Under the pieces are notes generated by a model, which ran no database searches, was not told where the DNA came from, and saw only the letters and a program-made list of their open reading frames with translations. Below, piece after piece: positions 1 through 5,777 of a stretch of DNA of 8,510 nt. Source of the stretch: Desulfobulbaceae bacterium. GTDB taxonomy: Bacteria > Desulfobacterota > Desulfobulbia > Desulfobulbales > SURF-16. The DNA is taken from assembly GCA_024763115.1 (NCBI GenBank), contig JANTGB010000078.1:1-8510 (forward strand), read 5' to 3'. The stretch's first letter is position 1; every line of letters begins with the position of its first letter. The translations under genes and the position numbers were made by a program.

Positions 1-32
1 TGAGTACTTATTCTGTTTGCGGGGTGTTTTGC

Positions 33-66
33 AAAAGGCTCGAAGCTGTCACTTCGAGCCTTTTTT
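33..66 (+). terminator. Rho-independent terminator of an upstream gene
   Basis: A perfect 9-bp stem (GGCTCGAAG at 37-45, CTTCGAGCC at 52-60) encloses a 6-base loop and is followed by a run of six T. Four A at 33-36 can pair with the first T residues, lengthening the stem to 13 bp, so it could also work on the minus strand. It presumably ends a gene lying left of the window; the 32 bases before it are too short to identify that gene. Confidence 0.9.
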
Positions 67-380
67 GTTTTGTGGAAACACAAGAAGATAAATTAATGAA
101 AAAGTAGGACGAAAAGGAAGTAAAAGAAAAGGCGTTACACTATTTGTCTCTTAGCAACGTTTACGACGAGTTACTCCAAGGCACTTTCACCCCTCAGGTA
201 AGCGCTAGACTCCGATGGGGTACTGAAAAGAGTCCTAAAGTTCTAAGTCCACTTCCACTTTAGTGGGTTAGAGAAGTGATCTAATTGCATGCAACAGCAG
301 GTGTAGCAGAGCTTCGCTTCCGGATTGCATAATTGCAGATCGCTTTTCTAAATGTTCAGATTGCGCCTTAGAATGCCAAG
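67..380. other. Intergenic region without a recognisable gene
   Basis: About 345 bases separate the terminator from the dehydrogenase start. I see no convincing coding frame with a ribosome binding site. Small symmetric elements are present: CTAAAG/CTTTAG (235-240, 258-263), the mutually exclusive CCACT/AGTGG (255-259, 262-266), GACTC/GAGTC (208-212, 230-234), a perfect 10-bp palindrome TTGCATGCAA (285-294), and TGCA-TAAT-TGCA (326-337) close to it. These could be operator sites, a structured leader or decayed mobile DNA. None is strong enough to name. Confidence 0.5.
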
Positions 381-403
381 TTATTTTTGAGTGAGCCCTA
401 AGG
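366..403 (+). promoter_or_regulatory. Leader hairpin overlapping the ribosome binding site of the alcohol dehydrogenase gene
   Basis: CCTTAG (366-371) is complementary to CTAAGG (398-403). The second arm contains most of the likely Shine-Dalgarno sequence AAGGA (400-404), which lies 8 bases before the ATG at 413. Folding would hide the ribosome binding site. The loop carries the dispersed motif ATTTTTGAGTGAGCCCTA (383-400). The stem is only 6 bp with a 26-base loop, so a regulatory role is a weak inference. Confidence 0.3.
383..400 (+). repeat. Dispersed motif ATTTTTGAGTGAGCCCTA, copy 1
   Basis: This 18-base motif recurs in nearly the same form at 7902-7919 (two mismatches) and, inverted with a one-base gap, at 4419-4437. 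The core AGTGAGCCCTA (390-400) is the exact reverse complement of 4419-4429. It sits immediately before the ribosome binding site of the dehydrogenase gene. It could be the terminal inverted repeat of a decayed insertion sequence or a small intergenic repeat; no transposase is nearby. Confidence 0.65.
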
Positions 404-412
404 AATAATATT

Positions 413-1576
413 ATGCAGAATTTTGTTTTAGAAAATCCGACAAAAATCATATTCGGCCGCGATACCATTAAGCAAATCGGCCCGGAAACTGCGGCATTCG
501 GCCAAAATGCCCTTCTGGTATATGGTCGAAGCAGTGCCGTAAAAAATAAAATTTACGATCAGGTCGCAAGGTCTCTAAGTTCTGCCGGGGTGCAGATTTT
601 TGAACATGGAGGAGTACAGTCAAACCCGATTTTATCCCATGTTCAGCAGGGAATTAAGCTGGCAAAAAAGAAAAAAATCGAAGTTATCTGCGCCCTGGGC
701 GGGGGCAGCGTTATTGACAGCGCCAAGGCAATTTCCGCCGGAACTCTGGTTGAACATGATGTCTGGCAGTTCTTTAAAGCAAAAAAAAGCATAAAAAGCA
801 CCCTGCCTCTGACCTGCGTCCTTACCCTGGCTGCGGCAGGCTCGGAAATGAACGGCGGCATGGTAATAACCAATGAAAAAACGGCGGAAAAATTCGGGGT
901 GGGCAATAAAAAGCTTAATCCCAAGGTGTCAATTCTTAATCCGGAGATCACCTTTACCGTGCCCCGTGATTATACGGCTTACGGGGCTGTGGATGCCATT
1001 GCCCATATTCTGGAATTTTATTTTACCACCCTGGATAAAAATACTCCGGTGCAGGATCGATTCATGGAAGGACTGATCATTAATATAATGGAAAGCTGTG
1101 AACGGGTATTAGCTGAGCCTGAAGACTATCAGAGCCGGGCTGATCTGATGTGGTGCGCCACCCTGGCCTTAAATGGCTGGACGGCGGCAGGTCTCGGCAT
1201 GGTTGGTTTTCCCATGCACATGATCGAACATTCATTAAGCGCCCTTTATAATGTCCCGCATGGCGCTGGTCTGTCGGTTGTCATGCCGGCCTGGATGTCT
1301 TATAAAAACAAAGAAAATCCCGGCAAATTCGCCCAATTGGCTCGAAGAATATTTGCTCTTGACCATGAAGATGAATATGAAACCGCCAGGCAGGGGATAA
1401 AAAAACTAAAAGAGTGGTTTGTCAAGGTTAAAAGCCCGGTTAGCCTGACCGAGTTCAACATTCCGGCCTCGGACATTCCCCGCATTGCTGAAAATGCCCT
1501 GGGTTTAGCCAAACTCTGGCGTCTGCGCGGTTATCAGCAAAAGATTATTGAAAATATTTTAGTTTCTGCGTTATAA
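413..1576 (+). CDS. Iron-containing (group III) alcohol dehydrogenase, butanol dehydrogenase/YqhD-like
   Basis: This is a full-length (387-residue) member of the Fe-ADH superfamily, cytosolic NAD(P)H-dependent enzymes that interconvert aldehydes or ketones and alcohols. The N-terminal half is the nucleotide-binding domain with the hallmark GGGSVIDSAK at residues 96-105. The C-terminal helical domain supplies the expected metal ligands: D194 and H198 (in VDAIAH), H269 and H283 (in HMIEHSLSALYNVPHG), with H273 at the usual extra active-site histidine. Spacing agrees with FucO/YqhD. The family resemblance is closest to the BDH/YqhD branch, which usually prefers NADP(H); YGRSS at 37-41 replaces the YGGGS typical of YqhD, so cofactor choice is open. 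The ATG at 413 has AAGGA 8 bases upstream. The natural substrate cannot be told from sequence. The next gene starts 121 bases later, so co-transcription is uncertain. Confidence 0.93.
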   Translation: MQNFVLENPTKIIFGRDTIKQIGPETAAFGQNALLVYGRSSAVKNKIYDQVARSLSSAGVQIFEHGGVQSNPILSHVQQGIKLAKKKKIEVICALGGGSVIDSAKAISAGTLVEHDVWQFFKAKKSIKSTLPLTCVLTLAAAGSEMNGGMVITNEKTAEKFGVGNKKLNPKVSILNPEITFTVPRDYTAYGAVDAIAHILEFYFTTLDKNTPVQDRFMEGLIINIMESCERVLAEPEDYQSRADLMWCATLALNGWTAAGLGMVGFPMHMIEHSLSALYNVPHGAGLSVVMPAWMSYKNKENPGKFAQLARRIFALDHEDEYETARQGIKKLKEWFVKVKSPVSLTEFNIPASDIPRIAENALGLAKLWRLRGYQQKIIENILVSAL

Positions 1577-1641
1577 TGACGAAAAAATAAGAGGATTATG
1601 TAGTGTGGGCAAAATAATCTGACGATTCACCCTTACCTCCC

Positions 1642-1671
1642 GAACCTCTGAACCTCTGAAGCCCTGAACCT
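1642..1671 (+). repeat. Short tandem repeat, 8-bp unit GAACCTCT
   Basis: Two perfect units GAACCTCT (1642-1649, 1650-1657) are followed by a diverged unit GAAGCCCT (1658-1665) and a partial GAACCT (1666-1671). It lies between the dehydrogenase stop and the GTG start of the next gene, 27 bases before that start. An 8-bp unit in an intergenic position could slip and change promoter or leader spacing, but no promoter is obvious here. Confidence 0.75.
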
Positions 1672-1697
1672 AAAAATACAATATCCGGAGAATATTA

Positions 1698-2051
1698 GTG
1701 GCACATCAACATGTTACAGGTGAAGATATTTTTTTCCTGGAAGAAGAAACCATTCATTCCGAAGCAATTAAAAAACTGGAAAAGGAACTGGCCCAGGGCA
1801 AAACCCTTGACCAGGCCTGCGAGACGCTTTCCCGGCTTGAGAAGCCTTTAAAATCAGTAATTATCGATGATCTGCTCAAAATAATTCTGGCTGAATATCA
1901 TTTTAATAAAGGTCGGGGATTAGACGATATAGCCCTGCTCCTGGGCATAACCTATGAAAAAATAGTTGAGGTAAAAATATCGATGATAAATGAATTGCAA
2001 TATTCATTTGGCGCTGATTTTCAAAATGAATACAGTCACCTGACCCATTGA
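1698..2051 (+). CDS. Hypothetical 117-residue helical protein, first gene of the DUF166-cmoAB operon
   Basis: I do not recognise this protein. It is acidic, has no signal peptide, membrane segment or cysteine-rich motif other than a lone Cys near residue 41, and appears largely alpha-helical. Residues 16-48 are rich in E/K/L and could form helices or a short coiled coil. Residues 74-94 (GLDDIALLLGITYEKIVEVK) have the look of a helix-turn-helix or small helical bundle, but no more than that. The start is GTG at 1698 with GGAG at 1687-1690 as the ribosome binding site, 7 bases upstream. Its stop overlaps the next possible start (TTGA, 2048-2051), and coding bias and operon position make it a real gene. 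The link with tRNA-modification genes suggests an accessory or regulatory role, which is inference only. Confidence 0.8.
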   Translation: MAHQHVTGEDIFFLEEETIHSEAIKKLEKELAQGKTLDQACETLSRLEKPLKSVIIDDLLKIILAEYHFNKGRGLDDIALLLGITYEKIVEVKISMINELQYSFGADFQNEYSHLTH

Positions 2052-2722
2052 AAAACTCTGAGCCGAACAAAATGAATGGCATGGGAAAAAGCCCGGCAGA
2101 GCAACATCTGGTAATTTTTCAGGAATGGGGTTCCGGAGAGGCCAAGATTCAGGGCATTTGTGATTACGGGCATGATATTACCATAAGCCGCATTGTCGAT
2201 ATCAGGGAAAATCTCCCGGAACTAATTGATGAACCGAAAGATTATATTACCGCTGATTTTTCCGCAGACCTTGTTCTTTCCTTTCTTAAACATCCCGATC
2301 TTCTTTATTATCTGGCTCATCTCTGTGCCGACAAAAAAATTCCCCTGATCGCCTCGGGTAAAAAAGAACCTGAAGCAATAACTCCATTTACCTGCTGCGG
2401 CCTGGGCCGTCTGCCGGGGCTGGGGAATTATGGCGAACAATTCGGGGTTCCTGAATTTAAAACATTAGTTGAGTCTGGTAAAATTAAAAGAATTCAGGTA
2501 TGGCGCGGGGCCTCCTGCGGGGCGACCTGGCAGATAATTCCCCGCCTCATCGGCCTGACTCCGGAAGCGGCCCTTGAATGCATTGCCCGTGAAGTTCAAT
2601 ACTTATGTCAGGCAGATCCCAGCGCCTTTGATCCGGTAAGCAGTGAGAGCCCGCTTCACTATGCCGGTCATGCCCACGCCAGAGCCCTGCGCAAAAGTCT
2701 TGATAATCACGACCATTCATGA
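2048..2722 (+). CDS. DUF166 family protein (sometimes annotated as thymidylate synthase-like)
   Basis: The 224-residue product resembles the DUF166 family (Pfam PF02593, by recall), known mostly from methanogenic archaea and anaerobic bacteria and often loosely called thymidylate synthase; its true activity is not established. Seen here: an N-terminal beta-rich segment beginning LVIFQEWGSG (21-30), the central Cys pair FTCCGLG (114-120), the characteristic WRGASCGATW (152-161), and a further Cys at 187 in a C-terminal HYAGHAHA region. Seven cysteines (38, 93, 116, 117, 157, 178, 187) suggest metal or Fe-S binding, or redox chemistry. The start is uncertain: TTG at 2048 overlaps the previous stop, while ATG at 2072 or 2081 would also place the family's start close to the conserved region. 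None has a good ribosome binding site, suggesting translational coupling. The stop overlaps the cmoA start as ATGA. Confidence 0.82.
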   Translation: MKNSEPNKMNGMGKSPAEQHLVIFQEWGSGEAKIQGICDYGHDITISRIVDIRENLPELIDEPKDYITADFSADLVLSFLKHPDLLYYLAHLCADKKIPLIASGKKEPEAITPFTCCGLGRLPGLGNYGEQFGVPEFKTLVESGKIKRIQVWRGASCGATWQIIPRLIGLTPEAALECIAREVQYLCQADPSAFDPVSSESPLHYAGHAHARALRKSLDNHDHS

Positions 2723-3444
2723 ACCGGGACGATATTTTCAAAAATGATTTTGCGCCGGGCGGAGATTTTACCTTTGACTCGAAGGTAGCGGAAGTATTTG
2801 ACGATATGCTCAGTCGTTCCGTGCCCTGTTATGAGCAGGTCATTGCCATGACCGGCGCTATCCTGAAGAAGTTCCTGCGGCCAAAAGATTTGATCTGTGA
2901 CCTTGGTTGTTCAACCGGCGCCACCCTGATTAACCTGGCCCGCGCCCTTGAAAAAATCAACCCTGTTTTCCTTGGATTTGACAACTCGGAAGCTATGATC
3001 GCCAAGGCAAGAATCAAGGCTGAAATGTATGGGAAAACCCAAAACATCACTTTTTATGAACAGGATATTCTTGAATTCTCCCTTCCTGATATCGGGGCTA
3101 TAATCTTAAACTATACAATGCAGTTTATCCGTCCCCTGGATCGTCCTGAATTTGCCGTCCGCCTTTATGAGTCACTTCGTCCCGGCGGGGTGCTCATCAT
3201 GAGTGAAAAGGTTATATTCCCCAATTCAACCATCAACCGCTGCTATATTGATTTTTTTCTTGATTTCAAAAGAAAACAGGGCTATTCGGAGATTGAGATA
3301 ACCAGGAAACGGGAGGCCCTGGAAAATGTTCTGGTACCTTTTTCCTGCGCGGAAAACATTACCCTGCTCCGGCAGGCCGGATTCAGTGATGTTGAATCAT
3401 TTTTTCAGTGGTTTAATTTTGCTTCCTTTATCGCAGTTAAATGA
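2719..3444 (+). CDS. cmoA: Carboxy-S-adenosyl-L-methionine synthase CmoA
   Basis: CmoA converts SAM and prephenate into carboxy-SAM (Cx-SAM) and phenylpyruvate, supplying the carboxymethyl donor for CmoB. At 241 residues it is close to the 247 of E. coli CmoA and aligns along its length. It has the SAM-binding motif DLGCSTGAT (61-69), FDNSEAMI (87-94) in place of E. coli IDNSPAMI, the LNYTMQFI segment (130-137), LRPGGVLIMSEK (153-164), and RKREALENV (196-204), where R198 matches the arginine (Arg199 in E. coli) that contacts the added carboxyl group. It begins with ATG inside the ATGA overlap with the DUF166 stop and ends in a second ATGA overlap with cmoB, a strong sign of coupled translation. 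Assignment is by recalled similarity to E. coli CmoA. Confidence 0.96.
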   Translation: MNRDDIFKNDFAPGGDFTFDSKVAEVFDDMLSRSVPCYEQVIAMTGAILKKFLRPKDLICDLGCSTGATLINLARALEKINPVFLGFDNSEAMIAKARIKAEMYGKTQNITFYEQDILEFSLPDIGAIILNYTMQFIRPLDRPEFAVRLYESLRPGGVLIMSEKVIFPNSTINRCYIDFFLDFKRKQGYSEIEITRKREALENVLVPFSCAENITLLRQAGFSDVESFFQWFNFASFIAVK

Positions 3445-4421
3445 CCGTTGAACTCGATAAAAATTATCTGCGTCTGCTGCCCAATGCCGATCTGGATGAG
3501 TTTACCCGTCAACTTGACGAAAAATACAGTTTTCTCCAAAGTAACAAAAAAGGTGTTGTTCGCTTTCGCAGGCTTTTAGATGCTGTTTGTCATCTGCGGG
3601 CTGAACATCTTGATTTTTCCGGCAAGGTGGTGGAGATCGGGCGTAAGGCGGAAATATCCACTGCGGATCATTCCCTGCTTTATGAGACGCTGCGAGCGCT
3701 TATACCCTGGCGCAAGGGACCATTTTCCATTTTTGATATTGAAATTGACAGTGAATGGCGCAGTAATCGAAAATGGCAGCGGGTGATAAAGGTCTTGCCT
3801 GATCTAAACGGCAGGGTTATCGCGGATATCGGGGCCGGCAACGGCTATTACATGTTTCGCATGGCTGAATATAATCCGGCCCTGGTACTGGGCTTTGAAC
3901 CTTATCTCCAGCATTATTTTACCTTCAGTATGTTAAACGGCTTTGCCGGATGCGCCAATCTGCGAATGGAAGCCCTTGGAGTGGAAAGCATAAATCTGTT
4001 TCCCGCCTCTTTTGATATTATTTTTCTAATGGGCATTATATATCATCGCTCCGCGCCCATTGACATGCTGCGTGAGTTGAAAAAGGCCCTTAAACCGGGA
4101 GGAACGATAATAGTGGAATCTCAGGCCATCCCCGGTGACGATCCTGTGGCCCTGTTTTCAGCTCAACGTTACGCCAAGGTTCCGGGCACCTATTTTGTCC
4201 CTACTGCCTGCTGTCTGATAAACTGGTTGGCCAGAACCGGTTTTAAAGATATTGAATTATTTTTTCAGCATAAAATGAACAGCAGTGAACAACGGAGAAC
4301 CGACTGGATGGTTTATGAATCCTACGCGGATTTTATTGACGCGGAAAATCCTGAGCTTACCGTGGAGGGGTATCCAGCGCCGATTCGGGTGTATATCAAG
4401 GCTCGAAATCTCAGCGCATAG
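3441..4421 (+). CDS. cmoB: tRNA U34 carboxymethyltransferase CmoB
   Basis: CmoB transfers the carboxymethyl group of Cx-SAM to 5-hydroxyuridine at wobble position 34, producing cmo5U, which broadens decoding by tRNAs for Ala, Val, Pro, Ser, Thr and Leu. The 326 residues match E. coli CmoB (323) end to end: PWRKGPFSIFDIEIDSEWRS (89-108), the Rossmann glycine motif DIGAGNGYYMFRM (129-141), MGIIYHR (197-203), EQRRTDWM (283-290) and VEGYPAPIR (308-316). K92, Y201 and R316 correspond to the E. coli residues K91, Y200 and R315 that bind the carboxyl group of Cx-SAM, with a constant one-residue offset. It starts at the ATGA shared with cmoA. Its TAG stop lies within a dispersed inverted repeat, and no ordinary terminator follows; a structured repeat begins 35 bases downstream. 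The enzyme that makes the 5-hydroxyuridine substrate is not in the window. Confidence 0.97.
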   Translation: MTVELDKNYLRLLPNADLDEFTRQLDEKYSFLQSNKKGVVRFRRLLDAVCHLRAEHLDFSGKVVEIGRKAEISTADHSLLYETLRALIPWRKGPFSIFDIEIDSEWRSNRKWQRVIKVLPDLNGRVIADIGAGNGYYMFRMAEYNPALVLGFEPYLQHYFTFSMLNGFAGCANLRMEALGVESINLFPASFDIIFLMGIIYHRSAPIDMLRELKKALKPGGTIIVESQAIPGDDPVALFSAQRYAKVPGTYFVPTACCLINWLARTGFKDIELFFQHKMNSSEQRRTDWMVYESYADFIDAENPELTVEGYPAPIRVYIKARNLSA

Positions 4422-4437
4422 GGCTCACTTGAAAAAT
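4419..4437 (-). repeat. Dispersed motif, inverted copy at the cmoB stop codon
   Basis: TAGGGCTCACT (4419-4429) is the exact reverse complement of 390-400, and the similarity continues for several more bases into an A-rich stretch that matches the T-run of copy 1 with a one-base gap. The first three bases are the cmoB stop codon. Together with copy 1, it encloses the whole dehydrogenase-cmoB block in inverted orientation. Confidence 0.6.
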
Positions 4438-4455
4438 TAAATTAGTAATAATATC

Positions 4456-4613
4456 GTAACTGCTCACAGGGCACTGCATATTTCTGCGATCAGTCCGGCT
4501 TACGTATGACTAATACGCTGCGCCGACCTTATCACGAAAATCTACGGCACCCTGTAACCAGTTACAATAACAGGGATTAGCGAAGTTAGGACGCTTATCC
4601 CATGAGTAGTTAC
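4456..4613 (+). repeat. MITE/REP-like structured repeat, copy 1 (complete, 158 bp)
   Basis: The ends form imperfect terminal inverted repeats: GTAACTGCTCACAGGG (4456-4471) against the reverse complement of 4598-4613, GTAACTACTCATGGGA (12 of 16 identical). Inside are nested hairpins: GATCAG/CTTATC (4488-4493, 4528-4533; one mismatch) around CGTAT-GACTA-ATACG (4503-4517), and a perfect CCCTGT/ACAGGG stem (4550-4555, 4570-4575) around the near-palindrome GTAACCAGTTAC. The first 92 bases match 8419-8510 at 82 positions without a gap. No protein is encoded and no clear target-site duplication is seen. It lies between two convergent genes and may serve as their transcription terminator. Confidence 0.85.
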
Positions 4614-4663
4614 ATTATATCAACATATTATATTGCAGGATCAGAGGGCATGCTGGATGGCGT

Positions 4664-5032
4664 TCATGAAACGCTTACATGTGAATTGGAGTCATTGAAA
4701 CCAACCAGTTCAATAAGGCGACGAATTATCTTGCGTCCTTCGCGGTCAAGATTTATAACCTCAAAGCCCGTGTCGTAAAAATCGGGGTTTATATCATTTG
4801 ACGACCAGATGCTTCTGGCATCAAAGGTTAAATCCCGACTGCGAAAATATCCTTCCGGAAAAGTCAGCCGTAATGAGTAGTCTTTATCAATGGGCACGGG
4901 AAGCCTACTCACGAGTTTTATTCCCCTAGTGGTAATATCGACTAGTTTGCCCAGCAACTCATTGTTTTTATTGTTGAACACGTCAAGATAATAAATAAGA
5001 TGCCGCCGTTTCAGCGACCTGATATCTTCCAT
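4664..5032 (-). CDS. PilZ domain protein, probable cyclic-di-GMP receptor
   Basis: This 122-residue protein consists of essentially one PilZ domain. The N-terminal c-di-GMP motif RxxxR is present as R5-S-L-K-R9, followed by the beta strand HLIYYLDVF. The second motif, normally [D/N]xSxxG, appears as D32-I-T-T-R-G37, with Thr replacing the usual Ser. The C-terminal part (WSSND, YDTGFEVINLD at 86-96) is the usual end of the PilZ barrel, followed by a helix (GRKIIRRLIELV). Such stand-alone PilZ proteins couple c-di-GMP to motility, exopolysaccharide or other outputs; the target here is unknown. The ATG at 5032 has GAGAGG about 8 bases upstream. It follows cmk after 37 bases on the same strand and is probably the last gene of hisC-cmk-pilZ. 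Ligand binding is likely but not proven. Confidence 0.88.
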   Translation of the reverse strand: MEDIRSLKRRHLIYYLDVFNNKNNELLGKLVDITTRGIKLVSRLPVPIDKDYSLRLTFPEGYFRSRDLTFDARSIWSSNDINPDFYDTGFEVINLDREGRKIIRRLIELVGFNDSNSHVSVS

Positions 5033-5069
5033 CTATATTACCTCTCGGATTTTTATTTTTTCAAATTAA

Positions 5070-5777
5070 TTAAGTAATCTCCTTTTTATTCTGGACTGAT
5101 TTCTTATTTTTAGCAAGTTGTTTCATCATAAAATTTAAAACTTCGTCAACTGTCATCCGGGAAGAGTTTATATGAATTGCGTCATTTGCCGCAGTTAAAG
5201 GAGCGATGCTCCGACTGCTGTCATCATGGTCACGTTTTATCAGCTGCTGGAAAATTTTTCTTTCGTCAACCGGCTGTCCTTTTTCCTGAAGCTGCCTACT
5301 ACGCCGTCTTGCCCGTTCCTCCGGCGAGGCATCAAGATAAAATTTATAGCGGGCCTGGGGAAAAACTACAGTGCCCGTATCGCGACCCTCGGCAACCACT
5401 GCTCCCTGACGGCCAATCTCCTGCTGGAGCCGGGTAAGTTTTTTTCTTACCAGGGGCAGAGCCGATACCGCAGAAGCAGCCATGCCCATTTCCGAGGTAC
5501 GAATAGCCGCACTGACATCTTCATGTTCCAGTAAAACCCTGGTGTCATCCTTGCCGGGTAGAAGCTTAAGATCAAGATCAGTAAGCAGAGAGCTGATTTG
5601 TTCTTCATCATCTACGGCAACATTGCGACGTTTGGCCAGTAATCCCACGGCCCGGTACATGGCCCCGGTGTCAAGATAGGTATAGTTAAGCCGGCGGGCC
5701 AGTTCCCGGCTGATTGTGCTCTTGCCGCTGCCTGACGGGCCGTCAATGGTTATGATTGTATCATTGTCGGTCATCAT
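5070..5777 (-). CDS. cmk: Cytidylate kinase
   Basis: Cytidylate kinase phosphorylates CMP and dCMP with ATP in pyrimidine nucleotide salvage and recycling, in the cytosol. The 235-residue product has the P-loop GPSGSGKST (13-21), LDTGAMYRA (35-43) of the CMP site, R111 in LPLVRKKLT, the signature AEGRDTGTVVFP (129-140), an arginine-rich lid (ERARRRSRQ, 154-162) and KRDHDDSSRSIAPL (181-194). The length is slightly above the usual 220-230 because of a lysine-rich tail after residue 215. The start lies inside hisC (17-base overlap): two ATG codons stand in tandem at 5777 and 5774, with a purine-rich GAGAG upstream. In many bacteria cmk is followed by ispH or rpsA; here a pilZ gene follows instead. 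Confidence 0.97.
   Translation of the reverse strand: MMTDNDTIITIDGPSGSGKSTISRELARRLNYTYLDTGAMYRAVGLLAKRRNVAVDDEEQISSLLTDLDLKLLPGKDDTRVLLEHEDVSAAIRTSEMGMAASAVSALPLVRKKLTRLQQEIGRQGAVVAEGRDTGTVVFPQARYKFYLDASPEERARRRSRQLQEKGQPVDERKIFQQLIKRDHDDSSRSIAPLTAANDAIHINSSRMTVDEVLNFMMKQLAKNKKSVQNKKEIT

Noticed and set aside
169..206. GTTACTCC and GTAAGCGC strings resembling the MITE-like termini
   Set aside because: The matches are short, in the wrong relative order and spacing, and do not extend.
268..468. 66-residue open frame on the minus strand upstream of and overlapping the dehydrogenase
   Set aside because: It overlaps the start of a well-supported gene, has no ribosome binding site that I can see and resembles no known family.
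4442..4625. Target-site duplication around repeat copy 1 (similar AT-rich flanks on both sides)
   Set aside because: The bases directly adjacent to the two ends do not form a direct repeat; the resemblance is only general AT richness.
5226..5534. Open frames of about 100 residues on the plus strand within cmk
   Set aside because: They are antisense shadows of cytidylate kinase, whose motifs are complete on the minus strand.
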